Of a DNA stretch of 64,000 bases, positions 8,795-16,793 are shown piece after piece; position 1 is the first letter of the stretch, and each line of letters starts with the position of its first letter. The notes under the pieces were generated by a model, which saw only the letters and a list, made by a program, of their open reading frames with translations, made no database searches and had not been told where the DNA came from. Location: assembly GCA_963709075.1 (NCBI GenBank), contig CAVPUY010000005.1:868001-932000 (forward strand), in the 5' to 3' direction. The translations under genes were made by a program, and so were the position numbers. This DNA comes from Palsa-506 sp963709075 (GTDB lineage: Bacteria > Actinomycetota > Actinomycetes > Streptosporangiales > Streptosporangiaceae).

Positions 8795-8800
8795 TATGCT
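8795..8800 (+). promoter_or_regulatory. -10 element, probable leaderless promoter of the VOC gene
   Basis: TATGCT ends 7 nt before the ATG at 8808, so transcription should begin at or next to the start codon. No strong -35 is visible. The same TATGCT plus 7 nt plus ATG layout precedes the PPOX gene at 14137. Confidence 0.4.
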
Positions 8801-8807
8801 CGCAGAC

Positions 8808-9248
8808 ATGACCATTCAGCGGATGGACAACGTCGCCATCGTCGTCGAGGACCTGGATGCCGCCGTCGCGTTCTTTACCGAGCTCGGCATGGAGCTGGAA
8901 GGCAAGGGGCAGGTCGAAGGCCTTTGGGCGGACCGCACCGTCGGACTCGACGGCGTCCGGAGCGAAATCGCCATGATGCAGACCCCGGACGGCCACAGCA
9001 AGCTGGAGCTGACGAAGTACCACGCCCCCGCGGCGGTCGGCGCCGAGCCGGAGAACCCGTCGCCCAACACGCTGGGCCTGCATCGTGTCATGTTCGCCGT
9101 TGACGACATCGACGACACCATCGCCCGCCTGCGCGCCCACGGCGCCGAACTCCTCGGCGAGGTGGCGCAGTACGAGAGCATCTTCCGGCTCTGCTACCTC
9201 CGCGGCCCCTCGGGCATCATCGTCGCCCTGGCCGAGCAGATCAGCTGA
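8808..9248 (+). CDS. VOC-family (glyoxalase/bleomycin-resistance fold) protein
   Basis: A 146-residue vicinal-oxygen-chelate protein with two beta-alpha-beta-beta-beta modules: RMDNVAIVVEDLDAAVAFFT and GLHRVMFAVDDIDDTIARLR. Metal ligands are plausible (His in the second module, Glu in strands such as KLELTKYH), but the reaction is not predictable: glyoxalase, dioxygenase or ligand binding are all possible. The ATG at 8808 is chosen because a -10 element sits 7 nt upstream, making an in-frame start at 8796 unlikely. Monocistronic. Confidence 0.85.
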   Translation: MTIQRMDNVAIVVEDLDAAVAFFTELGMELEGKGQVEGLWADRTVGLDGVRSEIAMMQTPDGHSKLELTKYHAPAAVGAEPENPSPNTLGLHRVMFAVDDIDDTIARLRAHGAELLGEVAQYESIFRLCYLRGPSGIIVALAEQIS

Positions 9249-9261
9249 CGCGGGCCTGCAG

Positions 9262-9284
9262 AAAGGAAGGAAGGAAGGAAGGAA
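9262..9284. repeat. GGAA tetranucleotide microsatellite
   Basis: Five perfect GGAA units preceded by GAAA lie just after the VOC stop codon, between convergent genes. Such runs can change length by slippage; no coding consequence is visible. Confidence 0.8.
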
Positions 9285-9307
9285 CGACCAGCAGATCCGC
9301 CGCCTGC

Positions 9308-10134
9308 TCAGCCCGATGGCGGCGTGAACTGGCTGGCGGTGAACTCCGCTCCCTGGGGGTCGCGGATCAGCGCGGTGCGCGTCCACTTAGTGTCGTCCCG
9401 CGCAAGGACTTGCGCGCCGAGTTGCTCCGCGTCAGCTGCTGTCCGGTCCCGGTCGGCCACGGTGAACGAGACGTGCCAGCGCGACGGCTCGCCCGGGGCA
9501 GTGGGCAAAAGCCAGCCGATCGCATCCTCGAAGCCGGGCGGGGCGACCACCCGCGACTGCCGCGCCCTGATGCCCGGATCGACCGTCGCCTCAAGATGGT
9601 CACCATAACCGGGCCGGCGGATCATCGTCGCGAAGCCGAGGTCGTCGACCTGCCAGCCGAAGGCCTCCTCGTAGAACGCAATGGCTGCCCTGGGGTCAGC
9701 CGTGTGCAAATCGCTGAAATTCCATCCGCCCGGCTGGTTGACCAGCTGCGTCCCCGAGCGTCGCCCGGCCTGCCAGATGCGGAACTCGGTGCCCTCCGGA
9801 TCGGTCAGCACCGCGCTGCGGCCGCCTTCTCCCGCGTCGGCCGATGCCGATCGCACCGCGGCACCAGCAGAGACCAGTCGCCGCGCTGCGGCATCTGCGT
9901 CGTCGACAGAAACGTAGGTGCTCCACGCCGCTGCACCCTGCCGGGGCCGGCGATCGCGGCGACGTCCTGGCCGTCAAGCCTGGCGATCATGTAACGGCCC
10001 GGTGCTCCCGGCGGCATGACGTCCTCGAACGTCCAGCCGAAGATTCCGCCGTAGAACTCGGTAGCGGTCTCGACGTCGGGCTGCCCGGTGTCGATCCAGC
10101 ACGGGACACCCGGCGGATAGGTCCGGCTGGTCAC
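9308..10134 (-). pseudogene. frameshifted two-domain VOC protein
   Basis: A two-module VOC protein of about 275 residues split by a one-base loss. The first frame starts at GTG 10134 (VTSRTYPPGVPCWIDTGQPD) and runs to IAGPGR; the family then continues AWSTYVSVDDADAAARRLV, which is in another frame, leading into GRSAVLTDPEGTEFRIWQA and a second module (WNFSDLHTADPRAAIAFYEE). The join lies near 9929-9932 in CAGCGGCG, where one added base gives a continuous protein. GGCAGGAGCG precedes the GTG. Either a recent pseudogene or a base-call error; both halves keep good codon usage. Confidence 0.75.
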
Positions 10135-10260
10135 GTCTCGCTCCTGCCCATGGGCAAAGCCTAGCCAGCCAGGCGCGCCCCGCCCCCTTTCCGCCGAGTC
10201 ACCCGGGCCCGTCCGCGACACGACGCTGAACGAGGCCCCCATTTACGCGGCGGATCAAGG

Positions 10261-11076
10261 CTAAGGGGCGGGGTCGTTACGAGCCATCTGGGCGGCGCGC
10301 AGCTCGGCATGCATCTCCCACGGTGCGCGGGGCAGGACGTGGCCGGTCTCAAGGAGGGACTTGAGATTGGCGCACACGGCCGGCCATCCGGCAGAGACCG
10401 CCTCCAGGGCATCGCTGCCGGCCAGGTTCCCATGAGTGACGGTGAGCCGGACGATCTCGTGGTAGGGCTCGATGTCGAAGGTCACCGTCGAGGGGCCATC
10501 CGGAGGGGTATCTCCGGGGGCGTCGAACGTGATCGTGAGCCGACGAGGTGGCACGGACTCCAGCACGGTGCCGGTCACATCGGCGATGCCTGAGCCGTCG
10601 ACGCGCCGGTGTTCCCAGGCGGAGCCAGCCTGCCAGCTGGAGACGTTGCTATGCCCCCAGTACTGGGCGCTCAGGCCTGGGTCGGTGAGCGCTTCCCACA
10701 CCCGCTGTGGCGAGCTCTCGATGTAGGTGACGTATACGTATCTCGGCCGGTCGGCCATGACGCCCTCCTCTGCTCGTTGTTTGATGGCGCTCAGCGCGCG
10801 CAGGCGGGGCCGCTCGAACTTCTTGATCCAGCGTTCCTGGATGGCCCAGAGGGGAACGGGGTTGAGGTAGTGCAGCTTTTCCCGGCCCCGCCGGACGGTG
10901 CTGATGAGGTTCACGGCCTCCAGCAGGCCCAGATGCTGGGTCGCCGACTGCCGAGCCATCTCAAGCGGCCCGCACAGCTCCCCCAGCGTCTGGCCGCTGC
11001 GTTCGCGGAGCCGGTCAAGCAAGGCCCTCCGCGTCGGATCGGCCAGGGCTCTGAACACTGCGTCGTCATCGCCCAT
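10261..11076 (-). CDS. ArsR-type regulator fused to an SRPBCC (AHSA1) domain
   Basis: A 271-residue fusion. Residues about 1-95 form an ArsR winged helix (FRALADPTRRALLDRL, then MARQSATQHLGLLEAVNLIS) and about 105-245 an AHSA1/START-like lipid- or ligand-binding domain (YVYVTYIESSPQRVWEALTD; GHSNVSSWQAGSAWEHR). Elsewhere the two domains come as separate neighbouring genes, as at 12697-13538 here. The SRPBCC half is probably a ligand sensor or an activity controlled by the HTH half (inference). ATG 11076 is chosen because a promoter with a palindromic operator ends 7 nt upstream, so the transcript is probably leaderless and the gene autoregulated. Confidence 0.9.
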   Translation of the reverse strand: MGDDDAVFRALADPTRRALLDRLRERSGQTLGELCGPLEMARQSATQHLGLLEAVNLISTVRRGREKLHYLNPVPLWAIQERWIKKFERPRLRALSAIKQRAEEGVMADRPRYVYVTYIESSPQRVWEALTDPGLSAQYWGHSNVSSWQAGSAWEHRRVDGSGIADVTGTVLESVPPRRLTITFDAPGDTPPDGPSTVTFDIEPYHEIVRLTVTHGNLAGSDALEAVSAGWPAVCANLKSLLETGHVLPRAPWEMHAELRAAQMARNDPAP

Positions 11077-11083
11077 CCCGGCA

Positions 11084-11113
11084 ATTATGCAGGTATCTAC
11101 CTGCATAAGTCAA
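11084..11113 (-). promoter_or_regulatory. promoter with 22-bp palindromic operator (ArsR autoregulation)
   Basis: On the minus strand: -35 TTGACT (11113-11108), 18-bp spacer, -10 CATAAT (11089-11084), then 7 nt to the ATG. The spacer is filled by TATGCAGGTA-N2-TACCTGCATA (11086-11107), a perfect 22-bp inverted repeat. A dimeric ArsR bound there would block RNA polymerase. Confidence 0.75.
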
Positions 11114-11145
11114 GGTGGACGTTGCCCGGTTCAGCCCGGTGGCAG

Positions 11146-11253
11146 GTCAACCGGCTGGGAGACGTGCTCGACTTCGCCGGCGGCGCCGTCGTGCTGCACG
11201 CCGGGGGCCACACCCCGGGCAGCATCGCGCTGCACCGGCCCCGCCGGCGATGA
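11146..11253 (+). pseudogene. metallo-beta-lactamase-fold hydrolase fragment
   Basis: A short stretch translates as GDVLDFAGGAVVLHAGGHTP, then GSIALHRP. This is the conserved H-T-P-G-S-x-x-L-H strand of MBL-fold hydrolases. The rest of the domain, including the HxHxDH motif, is absent and no start exists. It is a remnant of about 35 residues between the ArsR promoter and the methyltransferase gene. Confidence 0.5.
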
Positions 11254-11347
11254 TCATCAGGACCGGAGCAGTACGCGCCGATGAGAACATCTGGTCGGTG
11301 GCGCTGAGCCCGACGACGGCCACGCCGAACCCGCGCGCCATCCAGCT

Positions 11348-12100
11348 CTATTTCTGAAGCAGGAAGAACATGCTCGGCCCGAAGCGGATCCCGGCGAGCC
11401 GTTCCTGGGCGGCCCGCTCTGCGCTGAGCATTACCCGCTCTGGCAGAGCCTTCTTGATGAGCGGGTGGCGCAGGTTGGATACCGACAACATGCGCCTAGT
11501 CCGCAGCCCGGCCGCCTCGAGCTGACGGGCAACGGTATCTGGGTGATGGTTCACGTACGGGATGCTGCCGCGGGATCCGATGTTCACCGCCGAGGCCGGA
11601 ATCCGTTCGCGCCGGAGCAGATAACGCATGCGGTTGGCTGCATGCGTTGCGTTGGCAGCTTCGATGATCGCGTATCCCCCCGGCCGCAGGATCCGCGACA
11701 CCTCGGCGAATGCCGCAGCCGGCTCCGGCAGATGGTGCATCACCCGGATCATCGTGACCAGATCCGTGCTCGCGTCGGGAAACTCCAGCTCGCTAGCGGT
11801 CATCCGGCGGCGGTCTATGGCTGAGTGATGCGCGAGGAAGCTTCTGGCGAGATCCAGTTGCTGACGGCTGGGTTCGGCCAGCGTGACCTTGTCCGCGTAG
11901 TCCGCGAGGACGACGCAGAGCCGCCCGTATCCTCCGCCAACGTCCACGGCATGGCCGAACCTGCGGCCGTGTAGCAGCCGCCGGATCGCCATCACCTCAG
12001 CCTGATGCTCGTATCCACGGCCACGCCACCAGCTCGCGTAGTTGAAGTCCGGATCGTCATAATATTCCGGCCGGCATTTCTCATGTTCTCTGCTAAGCAT
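11348..12100 (-). CDS. class I SAM-dependent methyltransferase
   Basis: A 250-residue class I methyltransferase. Motif I is AVDVGGGYGRLCVVLADYA, the acidic end of strand 2 is TLAEPS, and motif IV/post-motif MTMIRVMHHLPEP plays the part seen in UbiE/Coq5-type enzymes (here VTMIRVMHHLPEP). The acceptor is not predictable. The start ATG 12100 has GGGGG upstream and a 19-bp inverted repeat just beyond it. It stands alone, flanked by gene remnants on both sides (MBL fragment and transposase fragment), which suggests it lies in a region of turnover. Confidence 0.85.
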   Translation of the reverse strand: MLSREHEKCRPEYYDDPDFNYASWWRGRGYEHQAEVMAIRRLLHGRRFGHAVDVGGGYGRLCVVLADYADKVTLAEPSRQQLDLARSFLAHHSAIDRRRMTASELEFPDASTDLVTMIRVMHHLPEPAAAFAEVSRILRPGGYAIIEAANATHAANRMRYLLRRERIPASAVNIGSRGSIPYVNHHPDTVARQLEAAGLRTRRMLSVSNLRHPLIKKALPERVMLSAERAAQERLAGIRFGPSMFFLLQK

Positions 12101-12108
12101 CGTAACCC

Positions 12109-12127
12109 CCGGGATGACTTATCCCGG
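12109..12127. promoter_or_regulatory. inverted repeat upstream of the methyltransferase gene
   Basis: CCGGGAT-N5-ATCCCGG lies 9 bp upstream of the ATG. It is either an operator or a 5' UTR hairpin that would sit over the ribosome site. No regulator is adjacent. Confidence 0.35.
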
Positions 12128-12201
12128 TAGCGCTAACTCAAGCCGGGAACTGCGTTTCTTTGATGAATATTTGCCCTGGCCGGACGCAATCAAAGGTCGG
12201 C

Positions 12202-12537
12202 TTAGCCTCGATCCGCCGCGCAAATTCGGGTTTGTTTTCCGGCTCGATCACCTGCATGACCAGGAATTATGTAGCCCGAAGGGCGAAGGCGACCGAAGAT
12301 CACCCGCATAATGCCGAAATGAGTGCACGTTGCCACGAATAGCGGCGCACGCGCCGGCAAGGACCTCCGCCGCACATACGACAGGTGCACGGTGTTGATC
12401 CCGTTGGCCACCTTGCCCACGCAGCCCAGGTACTGCCGTTTCACGCCGGCGGTGCGGGTGCCGGCCTTGACCTGGCCGGTTTCATCGATCGCGCCGACCG
12501 CCAGCCCGCGCGGCCGGCCCTTCCAGCAGCTCAGCAC
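12202..12537 (-). mobile_element. IS701-type DDE transposase remnant
   Basis: The frame reads AIDETGQVKAGTRTAGVKRQ then YLGCVGKVANGINTVHLSYV, which is the central conserved region of IS701-family transposases (D-E-T-G followed by R-Q-Y-L-G and G-K). The first catalytic Asp region is here; the remaining catalytic region and both inverted ends are missing, and the sequence beyond about 12420 (HFGIMRVIFGRL) no longer resembles a transposase. A dead insertion-sequence fragment. Confidence 0.7.
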
Positions 12538-12696
12538 GTTTCCGGCGCGCCAGCGCGGCGCCTGTCCTGGCGGCAGCAGCCGCCTTCGATTCTGCTGTCC
12601 TCACAAACGCATGATCGACAGGCGGCTGCGCTGCGCAAACACCTTCCCCAGCGGTGCTCAGGCCCAGGTCAGAACCCGAACGGCAGCGGCCAGTGC

Positions 12697-13215
12697 CTAG
12701 CCGACGATGGCCGCCAGGTCCTCATAGGCAGGCTGGAGCTCGTCCCACCGCACGTCGGCGTCGCAGCGCTCACGCCCGGCGAGGTGAGCGGCGAGATCCT
12801 CGACATGGACCTGGACCCCCGCCCCGTAGGCGGCGAGCAGGTCCAGGGGCATGCCCCGCTCCTCGACGACCAGGATGGTCTGGTCGCCGTCGGCGGCCAG
12901 CGTGGCCTCGATGACTTTGACGTCTGGCTGGCCCAGGCCATGGGCCAGCAGCAGCCGCCGCGGGGGCTCGCACGCTTCCACCCGCCCGGTGCCTTCCGAT
13001 CCGCTGGCAAAAAAGCGGAAGCGGTACTCACCACCGAGGCGCAGGTCGCCCTCGACCTCGCCGAGCCAGCGGGCCAGACGGCCGGGATCGGTCAGTGCCG
13101 ACCACACGTCGTCGATATCGGTGTCGAAGCGGTCCTGCATGCGCACGACGCCCTTGCCATCCGCTGACCGCAGGCTGCCCAGGATGCGGGGACCCCCACG
13201 TGCATTGCTGGTCAT
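12697..13215 (-). CDS. SRPBCC (AHSA1-like) domain protein
   Basis: A 172-residue START-like protein: VRMQDRFDTDIDDVWSALTD at the N-terminal strand/helix, ARWLGEVEGDLRLGGEYRFR in the middle and a C-terminal helix. Such proteins bind hydrophobic ligands in a cavity; catalysis is not known. Its ATG overlaps the stop of the upstream ArsR gene (ATGA), so the two are cotranslated. The pair is the split counterpart of the fused protein at 10261-11076, which supports a common function for ArsR plus SRPBCC. Confidence 0.85.
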   Translation of the reverse strand: MTSNARGGPRILGSLRSADGKGVVRMQDRFDTDIDDVWSALTDPGRLARWLGEVEGDLRLGGEYRFRFFASGSEGTGRVEACEPPRRLLLAHGLGQPDVKVIEATLAADGDQTILVVEERGMPLDLLAAYGAGVQVHVEDLAAHLAGRERCDADVRWDELQPAYEDLAAIVG

Positions 13216-13538
13216 CTGGTGCTCCTTCGTTCGCGTTTTCCCCGGGCCACCTCGGTGTGCAGGGCATCCAGCCGCTGCTCCCACAGGGCCCGGTACCGGC
13301 CCAGCCATTCATCGACCTCGGCGAGCGGCCCGGGGCGAAGGCTGTAGACCCGCCGCTGCGCCTGCTGGCGGACCTCGACCAGCCCTGCCTCCCGCAGCAC
13401 CCGCAGGTGCCGCGATGCCCCCGGGCGGGCAATCGGCAGCAGCGCCGCCAGCTCACCCGCGGTTGCCGGACCGCCGGCCAGGGTCTCCAGCATCGTCCGC
13501 CGGCTCTCGTCCGACAGCGCCTGCAGGACAGCGTCCAT
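13212..13538 (-). CDS. ArsR-family transcriptional regulator
   Basis: A 108-residue winged-helix repressor: MDAVLQALSDESRRTMLETL opens the protein, the recognition helix is in ARPGASRHLRVLREAGLVEV, and the wing is RQQAQRRVYSLRP. There is no CxC metal motif in the alpha3 position, so a metal is unlikely to be the inducer. It heads a two-gene operon with the SRPBCC gene. The promoter ends 6 nt before the ATG, so the mRNA is probably leaderless and the gene probably autorepressed through the palindrome between -35 and -10. Confidence 0.9.
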   Translation of the reverse strand: MDAVLQALSDESRRTMLETLAGGPATAGELAALLPIARPGASRHLRVLREAGLVEVRQQAQRRVYSLRPGPLAEVDEWLGRYRALWEQRLDALHTEVARGKRERRSTR

Positions 13539-13544
13539 AGCGCG

Positions 13545-13574
13545 AGCGTATCCAGATAGTTACGTAACCGTCAA
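13545..13574 (-). promoter_or_regulatory. leaderless promoter with GTTACGTAAC operator
   Basis: Minus strand: -35 TTGACG (13574-13569), 18-bp spacer, -10 TACGCT (13550-13545), ATG at 13538. The spacer begins with the perfect 10-bp palindrome GTTACGTAAC (13559-13568). The layout repeats that of the ArsR fusion gene at 11084-11113. Confidence 0.7.
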
Positions 13575-13669
13575 GGTACATAAGCGGGCGCACGTGCGCC
13601 ATGCCACACACAGCGAACCGGACGCGGGCGCTCCGCCGCAGGTCACAACCCAGATGGCGGCTGCCGTCG

Positions 13670-14137
13670 CTAGGGCTTCGCGAGACGAGCAGGGAAGCCG
13701 CCCGTGGCGACCGGTCCCCAGCGGCGTGGCGTGATCTGGATCAGTGACTTGCCCTGGCGCCGCATAGCGTCGCGGTATTCGGCCCAGTCAGGGTGCTCGC
13801 CGGAGATGCTGCGGTAGTACTCCACCAGCGGCTCGAGAGCCCCGGGCATATCGAGGACCTGAGCCTGGCCGTCAATCTGCACCCACGGACCGTTGAAGTC
13901 GTCTGAGAGCACCAGGACCGTGGCGGTGCCGGCGCGCCGGATATTCACGGCCTTCGCGCGCTCCGGGTAGGTCGCGATGAGCACATGCCCTTCGCGGTCC
14001 ACGCCGCAACTGACCGGAGATGCCTGGGCAGTTCCGTCGGCCCGGGTGGTGACCAAGATGGCGCGGTGCCGCGGCCGCGCGAACTCAAGCAGCCCGGCCA
14101 GGTCGACAGGAGTACTGGTGGCGATCTGCGGTGACAT
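13670..14137 (-). CDS. PPOX-class F420-dependent oxidoreductase
   Basis: A 155-residue split-barrel flavin/deazaflavin-binding protein. The first strand pair is ARPRHRAILVTTRADGTAQA, then a cofactor-phosphate-binding HVLIATYPERAKAVNIRRAG and a C-terminal ITPRRWGPVATGGFPARL. Short PPOX proteins of this type in actinomycetes use F420. Substrate unknown. ATG 14137 is preceded by TATGCT at 7 nt and no ribosome site, which favours a leaderless start there; ATG 14149 is the alternative. Confidence 0.85.
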   Translation of the reverse strand: MSPQIATSTPVDLAGLLEFARPRHRAILVTTRADGTAQASPVSCGVDREGHVLIATYPERAKAVNIRRAGTATVLVLSDDFNGPWVQIDGQAQVLDMPGALEPLVEYYRSISGEHPDWAEYRDAMRRQGKSLIQITPRRWGPVATGGFPARLAKP

Positions 14138-14570
14138 GGCCGCGAGCATACCGGCGGCCGGGACCTCCGCTGGAGAGCCTGGGCTGCCACCAGGCGTCGG
14201 GAACTGCCGGCCACAGGCCACCGGAAATCATCCCCCGGCCGGCGGATATTCTGGACGACATGGACAGCCGGGCGAGTGACAAGATTCCCGGAGCCAGGGT
14301 TCGCGTCAAACGACACCCGCCAGCCCCGCCATCGTCACGCGGCAGGCCACGGGAGTGGCTGGCGCTAGCTGACGGCGCTGTCCAGGAAGCCAGGACCGAG
14401 GGGCCTGTTCTCGCCCTCGTCGGAGAGCCGCTGCCTTACCAGCCAGGCCGTGCCGAGCGGCGTAGCGGCGTGCCTGCCGAGGTCATAACTTCCGAGCGCG
14501 TACCTAATTCCTGTACATGCTCGTGGGCGTATTCCCAGGGAAAGCTGACCTTGAAGTACTATAATGCGGC
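14138..14570. other. gene-poor stretch
   Basis: No frame here has recognisable protein sequence, a credible start and suitable codon use together. It contains the promoter region of the PPOX gene and, at 14560-14565, a perfect TATAAT serving the short ORF at 14571. Confidence 0.5.
14560..14565 (+). promoter_or_regulatory. consensus -10 (TATAAT) before a short leaderless ORF
   Basis: TATAAT at 14560-14565 is followed by 5 nt and an ATG. This is the only perfect -10 noticed in intergenic DNA of the window. No good -35 is seen at 16-19 bp. Confidence 0.45.
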
Positions 14571-14702
14571 ATGCCCGGTGCACCTAACGATCCTTGGCAA
14601 TTAATACCGCAAACGCCTGCTCAAGAGATCGCCGCCATCGCCGACGGCACCCGAAGAAATGCGCTGGATAAGCGCCCTCATTCACTGCCTGCCGCGCCAT
14701 AG
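14571..14702 (+). CDS. candidate 43-residue leaderless small protein
   Basis: ATG 14571 opens a 43-codon frame, MPGAPNDPWQLIPQTPAQEI continuing AAIADGTRRNALDKRP and ending at TAG 14702. The only support is position: a perfect TATAAT lies 5 nt upstream, as in other leaderless genes of the window. The sequence looks protein-like (an amphipathic helix around PAQEIAAIADGTR) but matches no family I know; it could be the N-terminus of a truncated gene. It ends 14 bp before the convergent LD-carboxypeptidase stop. Confidence 0.35.
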   Translation: MPGAPNDPWQLIPQTPAQEIAAIADGTRRNALDKRPHSLPAAP

Positions 14703-14716
14703 CCGGACCTGCCCTG

Positions 14717-15766
14717 CTACGAGTAGTCGGCGATTACCCGGCGCCCGGCGCCGTCGACGGTCATCAGGCCACCGTGCGGGACGATCCACTGCGGACGCGT
14801 GTGACCAAACGGAATGCCGACGCACACCACGGCTTCAGGGTTGTACCGGCCGACAAGATCGACAATGACGTCTCGCTGCTCAGCGCGCAGCCGAGCACGT
14901 TCCGCAGCGGCCGGACGGCGGGCGAGACCGGACACCGGCGGGCGGGCCACCAGGACTGCGTCGGCCGCCGCGAGGATTCCGCGCTCGCCCAGCGAACGGA
15001 CGATCCAGCCAACGTTGCGCGCGGGCAGGAGTTCCTCTGAGGTTTCGATGATGAGCACGCCGCCATCGAGGACGTCCGGATCGAACGGGAACCGCCCCGC
15101 GGTGAGGATCCATTCGATGATCTCGATGCAGCCGCCCCAGGTGCGGCCGGTCACCGTACGTGCCGGGCCGTGCCAGCTCCACGGCTCGGTCGGCTCGCGT
15201 TCACCGAAGGAAGTCAGCGCGCGCGGGTCACCCCAGTCGACCCCGACGTCCTCCGACTCGCCCGGATCTGTGATCTCGAGAATCTCACCAGTGATCAGAG
15301 CGGCGCGCAGCGACCGCGCGTGGATGCCATCGACGCCGGGGCCCGGGCCGAGGTGCACCTGGGACGAGCCGCCGTAGAAGCTCGCGATGCCGTTTGCCCA
15401 GAGCCAGTGGTGCAGGTTGGTGTTGTCGCTCGTGCCGAGGAAAGGTTTGGGATCGCGCCGGGCCAGCCCGGCCTCCAGGTGCGGGATGACGGTGATCTGG
15501 TCATCGCCGCCGATTACCGCGAGGATGCCGCGGATCGCCGGATCGGCGAAGGCGGCGTTGATGTCGGCGGCGCGAGCTAGCGGGGTCGCTCCTACCCTGC
15601 GTGTCGTGGGGTACTCGACCGGGATAAGCCCGGTCACCTCAACGAGCCGCCGCATCGCCTGCTCGTGCACCGCGGGGAAGGCGCCTGCCGCCGCGAACGA
15701 CGGTGACAGGACGGCGATGCGCTCGCCCGGGCGTGCCTTGGGAGGGTGGATGAGGTCGTAGGGCAT
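14717..15766 (-). CDS. LD-carboxypeptidase / MccF-like S66 peptidase
   Basis: A 349-residue serine peptidase of family S66. The nucleophile region is KPFLGTSDNTNLHHWLWANG (Ser), preceded by GILAVIGGDDQITVIPHLEA; C-terminal Glu/His candidates lie in VLIIETSEE and GIPFGHTRPQWIVPHGG. Members recycle murein tetrapeptides or, like MccF, cleave aminoacyl-nucleotide antibiotics; the SFYGGSSQVHLGPGPG loop resembles the MccF-like subgroup, so self-resistance is possible. ATG 15766 (MPYDLIHPPKARPGERI) fits the family start; the much longer frame upstream is antisense to the LLM gene. Divergent from the LLM oxidoreductase. Confidence 0.85.
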   Translation of the reverse strand: MPYDLIHPPKARPGERIAVLSPSFAAAGAFPAVHEQAMRRLVEVTGLIPVEYPTTRRVGATPLARAADINAAFADPAIRGILAVIGGDDQITVIPHLEAGLARRDPKPFLGTSDNTNLHHWLWANGIASFYGGSSQVHLGPGPGVDGIHARSLRAALITGEILEITDPGESEDVGVDWGDPRALTSFGEREPTEPWSWHGPARTVTGRTWGGCIEIIEWILTAGRFPFDPDVLDGGVLIIETSEELLPARNVGWIVRSLGERGILAAADAVLVARPPVSGLARRPAAAERARLRAEQRDVIVDLVGRYNPEAVVCVGIPFGHTRPQWIVPHGGLMTVDGAGRRVIADYS

Positions 15767-15821
15767 GCGCGTTATCGAAACACATCGCTGGTGCCGCGCA
15801 CCAAGAGCATGGCCGCCCGGC

Positions 15822-15859
15822 GCCGGGCCTCGGTGATCATTCGGTCTCCGAGGCCCGGC
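15822..15859. repeat. 12-bp inverted repeat between divergent genes
   Basis: GCCGGGCCTCGG and CCGAGGCCCGGC form a perfect 12-bp stem with a 14-nt loop. It sits between two divergent starts, so it is not a terminator of either gene; it may be an operator or a leader hairpin. Confidence 0.55.
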
Positions 15860-15934
15860 CACGACCGGCAGATACGTGCTCTGTGCCATCCACGTCTGCC
15901 TCAGGTTCCCGGGTGAGCAGTTAAGATCGCCGTC

Positions 15935-16684
15935 GTGAAGCGCGCGATCGACGTCGGGCTGTTCGGTGAGCTGGCCGACCCGCGGGTGGCTGCCCGGCTG
16001 GCCGCCCGGGCCGAGGAGCGGGGCTGGGACGGCTTTTTCGTCTGGGATCACATCGCCTACCGCGCGCCGGTGCGGGCCGTGGCCGACCCGTGGGTGGCAC
16101 TCGCCGCCGTGGCCTGCGCCACGTCCCGGGTGCGGATCGGCGCGCTGGTCACCCCGCTTTCCCGCCGCCGGGTGCACAAGGTGGCCAGGGAAACGGCCAC
16201 GCTGGACTTGCTCAGCTCCGGCCGGCTCATTTTCGGGGCCGGGCTCGGCAGCGCGCGCAACAACGAGCTGGAGCCGTTCGGGGAGGTGACCGACCCGCGC
16301 GAGCGTGCCAGCTTGCTCGATCACGGCCTGGACGCCCTGGCCAGGTACTGGGCCGGGGAGTTCGAGCCGGTCCCGGCGCAGCGGCCGAGGCCCCCGGTGT
16401 GGGTGGCCGGGGAGTGGCCGAACCGGCGGCCGGTGCGCCGGGCGCTCCGCTGGGACGGCCTGTTCACCATCGGCCTGCCTGGCCCCGAGGCGCTGGCCGA
16501 ACTGGCCGCCGAGATCGCCGCCGCGCGGCCCGGCGGAGGCCCGTTCGACCTGATCACCGAGCTTCCCCCGGACACCGACCTCGGGCCGTGGGAGCGGGCC
16601 GGCCTGACCTGGGCGGTCACCCTCTTCGGCCTCCAGCCTACCGAGGCGGGGGTCCGGGCCGTCATCGACGCCGGACCGGGCTGA
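15935..16684 (+). CDS. LLM-class (F420-dependent) flavin oxidoreductase
   Basis: A 249-residue luciferase-like TIM-barrel oxidoreductase: RAIDVGLFGELADPRVAARL, WDGFFVWDHIAYRAP, RVRIGALVTPLSRRRVHKVA, SGRLIFGAGLGSARNNELE. The shortness (family usually 280-350) reflects a compact C-terminus. In actinomycetes these generally use reduced F420. GTG 15935 is the start; a TAAGAT 7 nt upstream may be its -10, implying a leaderless mRNA. Neighbour of the LD-carboxypeptidase but divergent from it. Confidence 0.85.
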   Translation: MKRAIDVGLFGELADPRVAARLAARAEERGWDGFFVWDHIAYRAPVRAVADPWVALAAVACATSRVRIGALVTPLSRRRVHKVARETATLDLLSSGRLIFGAGLGSARNNELEPFGEVTDPRERASLLDHGLDALARYWAGEFEPVPAQRPRPPVWVAGEWPNRRPVRRALRWDGLFTIGLPGPEALAELAAEIAAARPGGGPFDLITELPPDTDLGPWERAGLTWAVTLFGLQPTEAGVRAVIDAGPG

Positions 16685-16793
16685 CCCGCGCCCGCCGGTA
16701 TGGACGTGGCTGAAGCGCCCCAGCAGCGCCGATACGCCCGACAACGTCAGCCGGCCACGGTACCTGTGCCGCGTGAGGTCAGCCGGCGTCGCT

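Noticed and set aside
9262..9284. GGAA run as a string of ribosome sites
   Set aside because: It lies after the VOC stop and no start codon follows with a credible frame.
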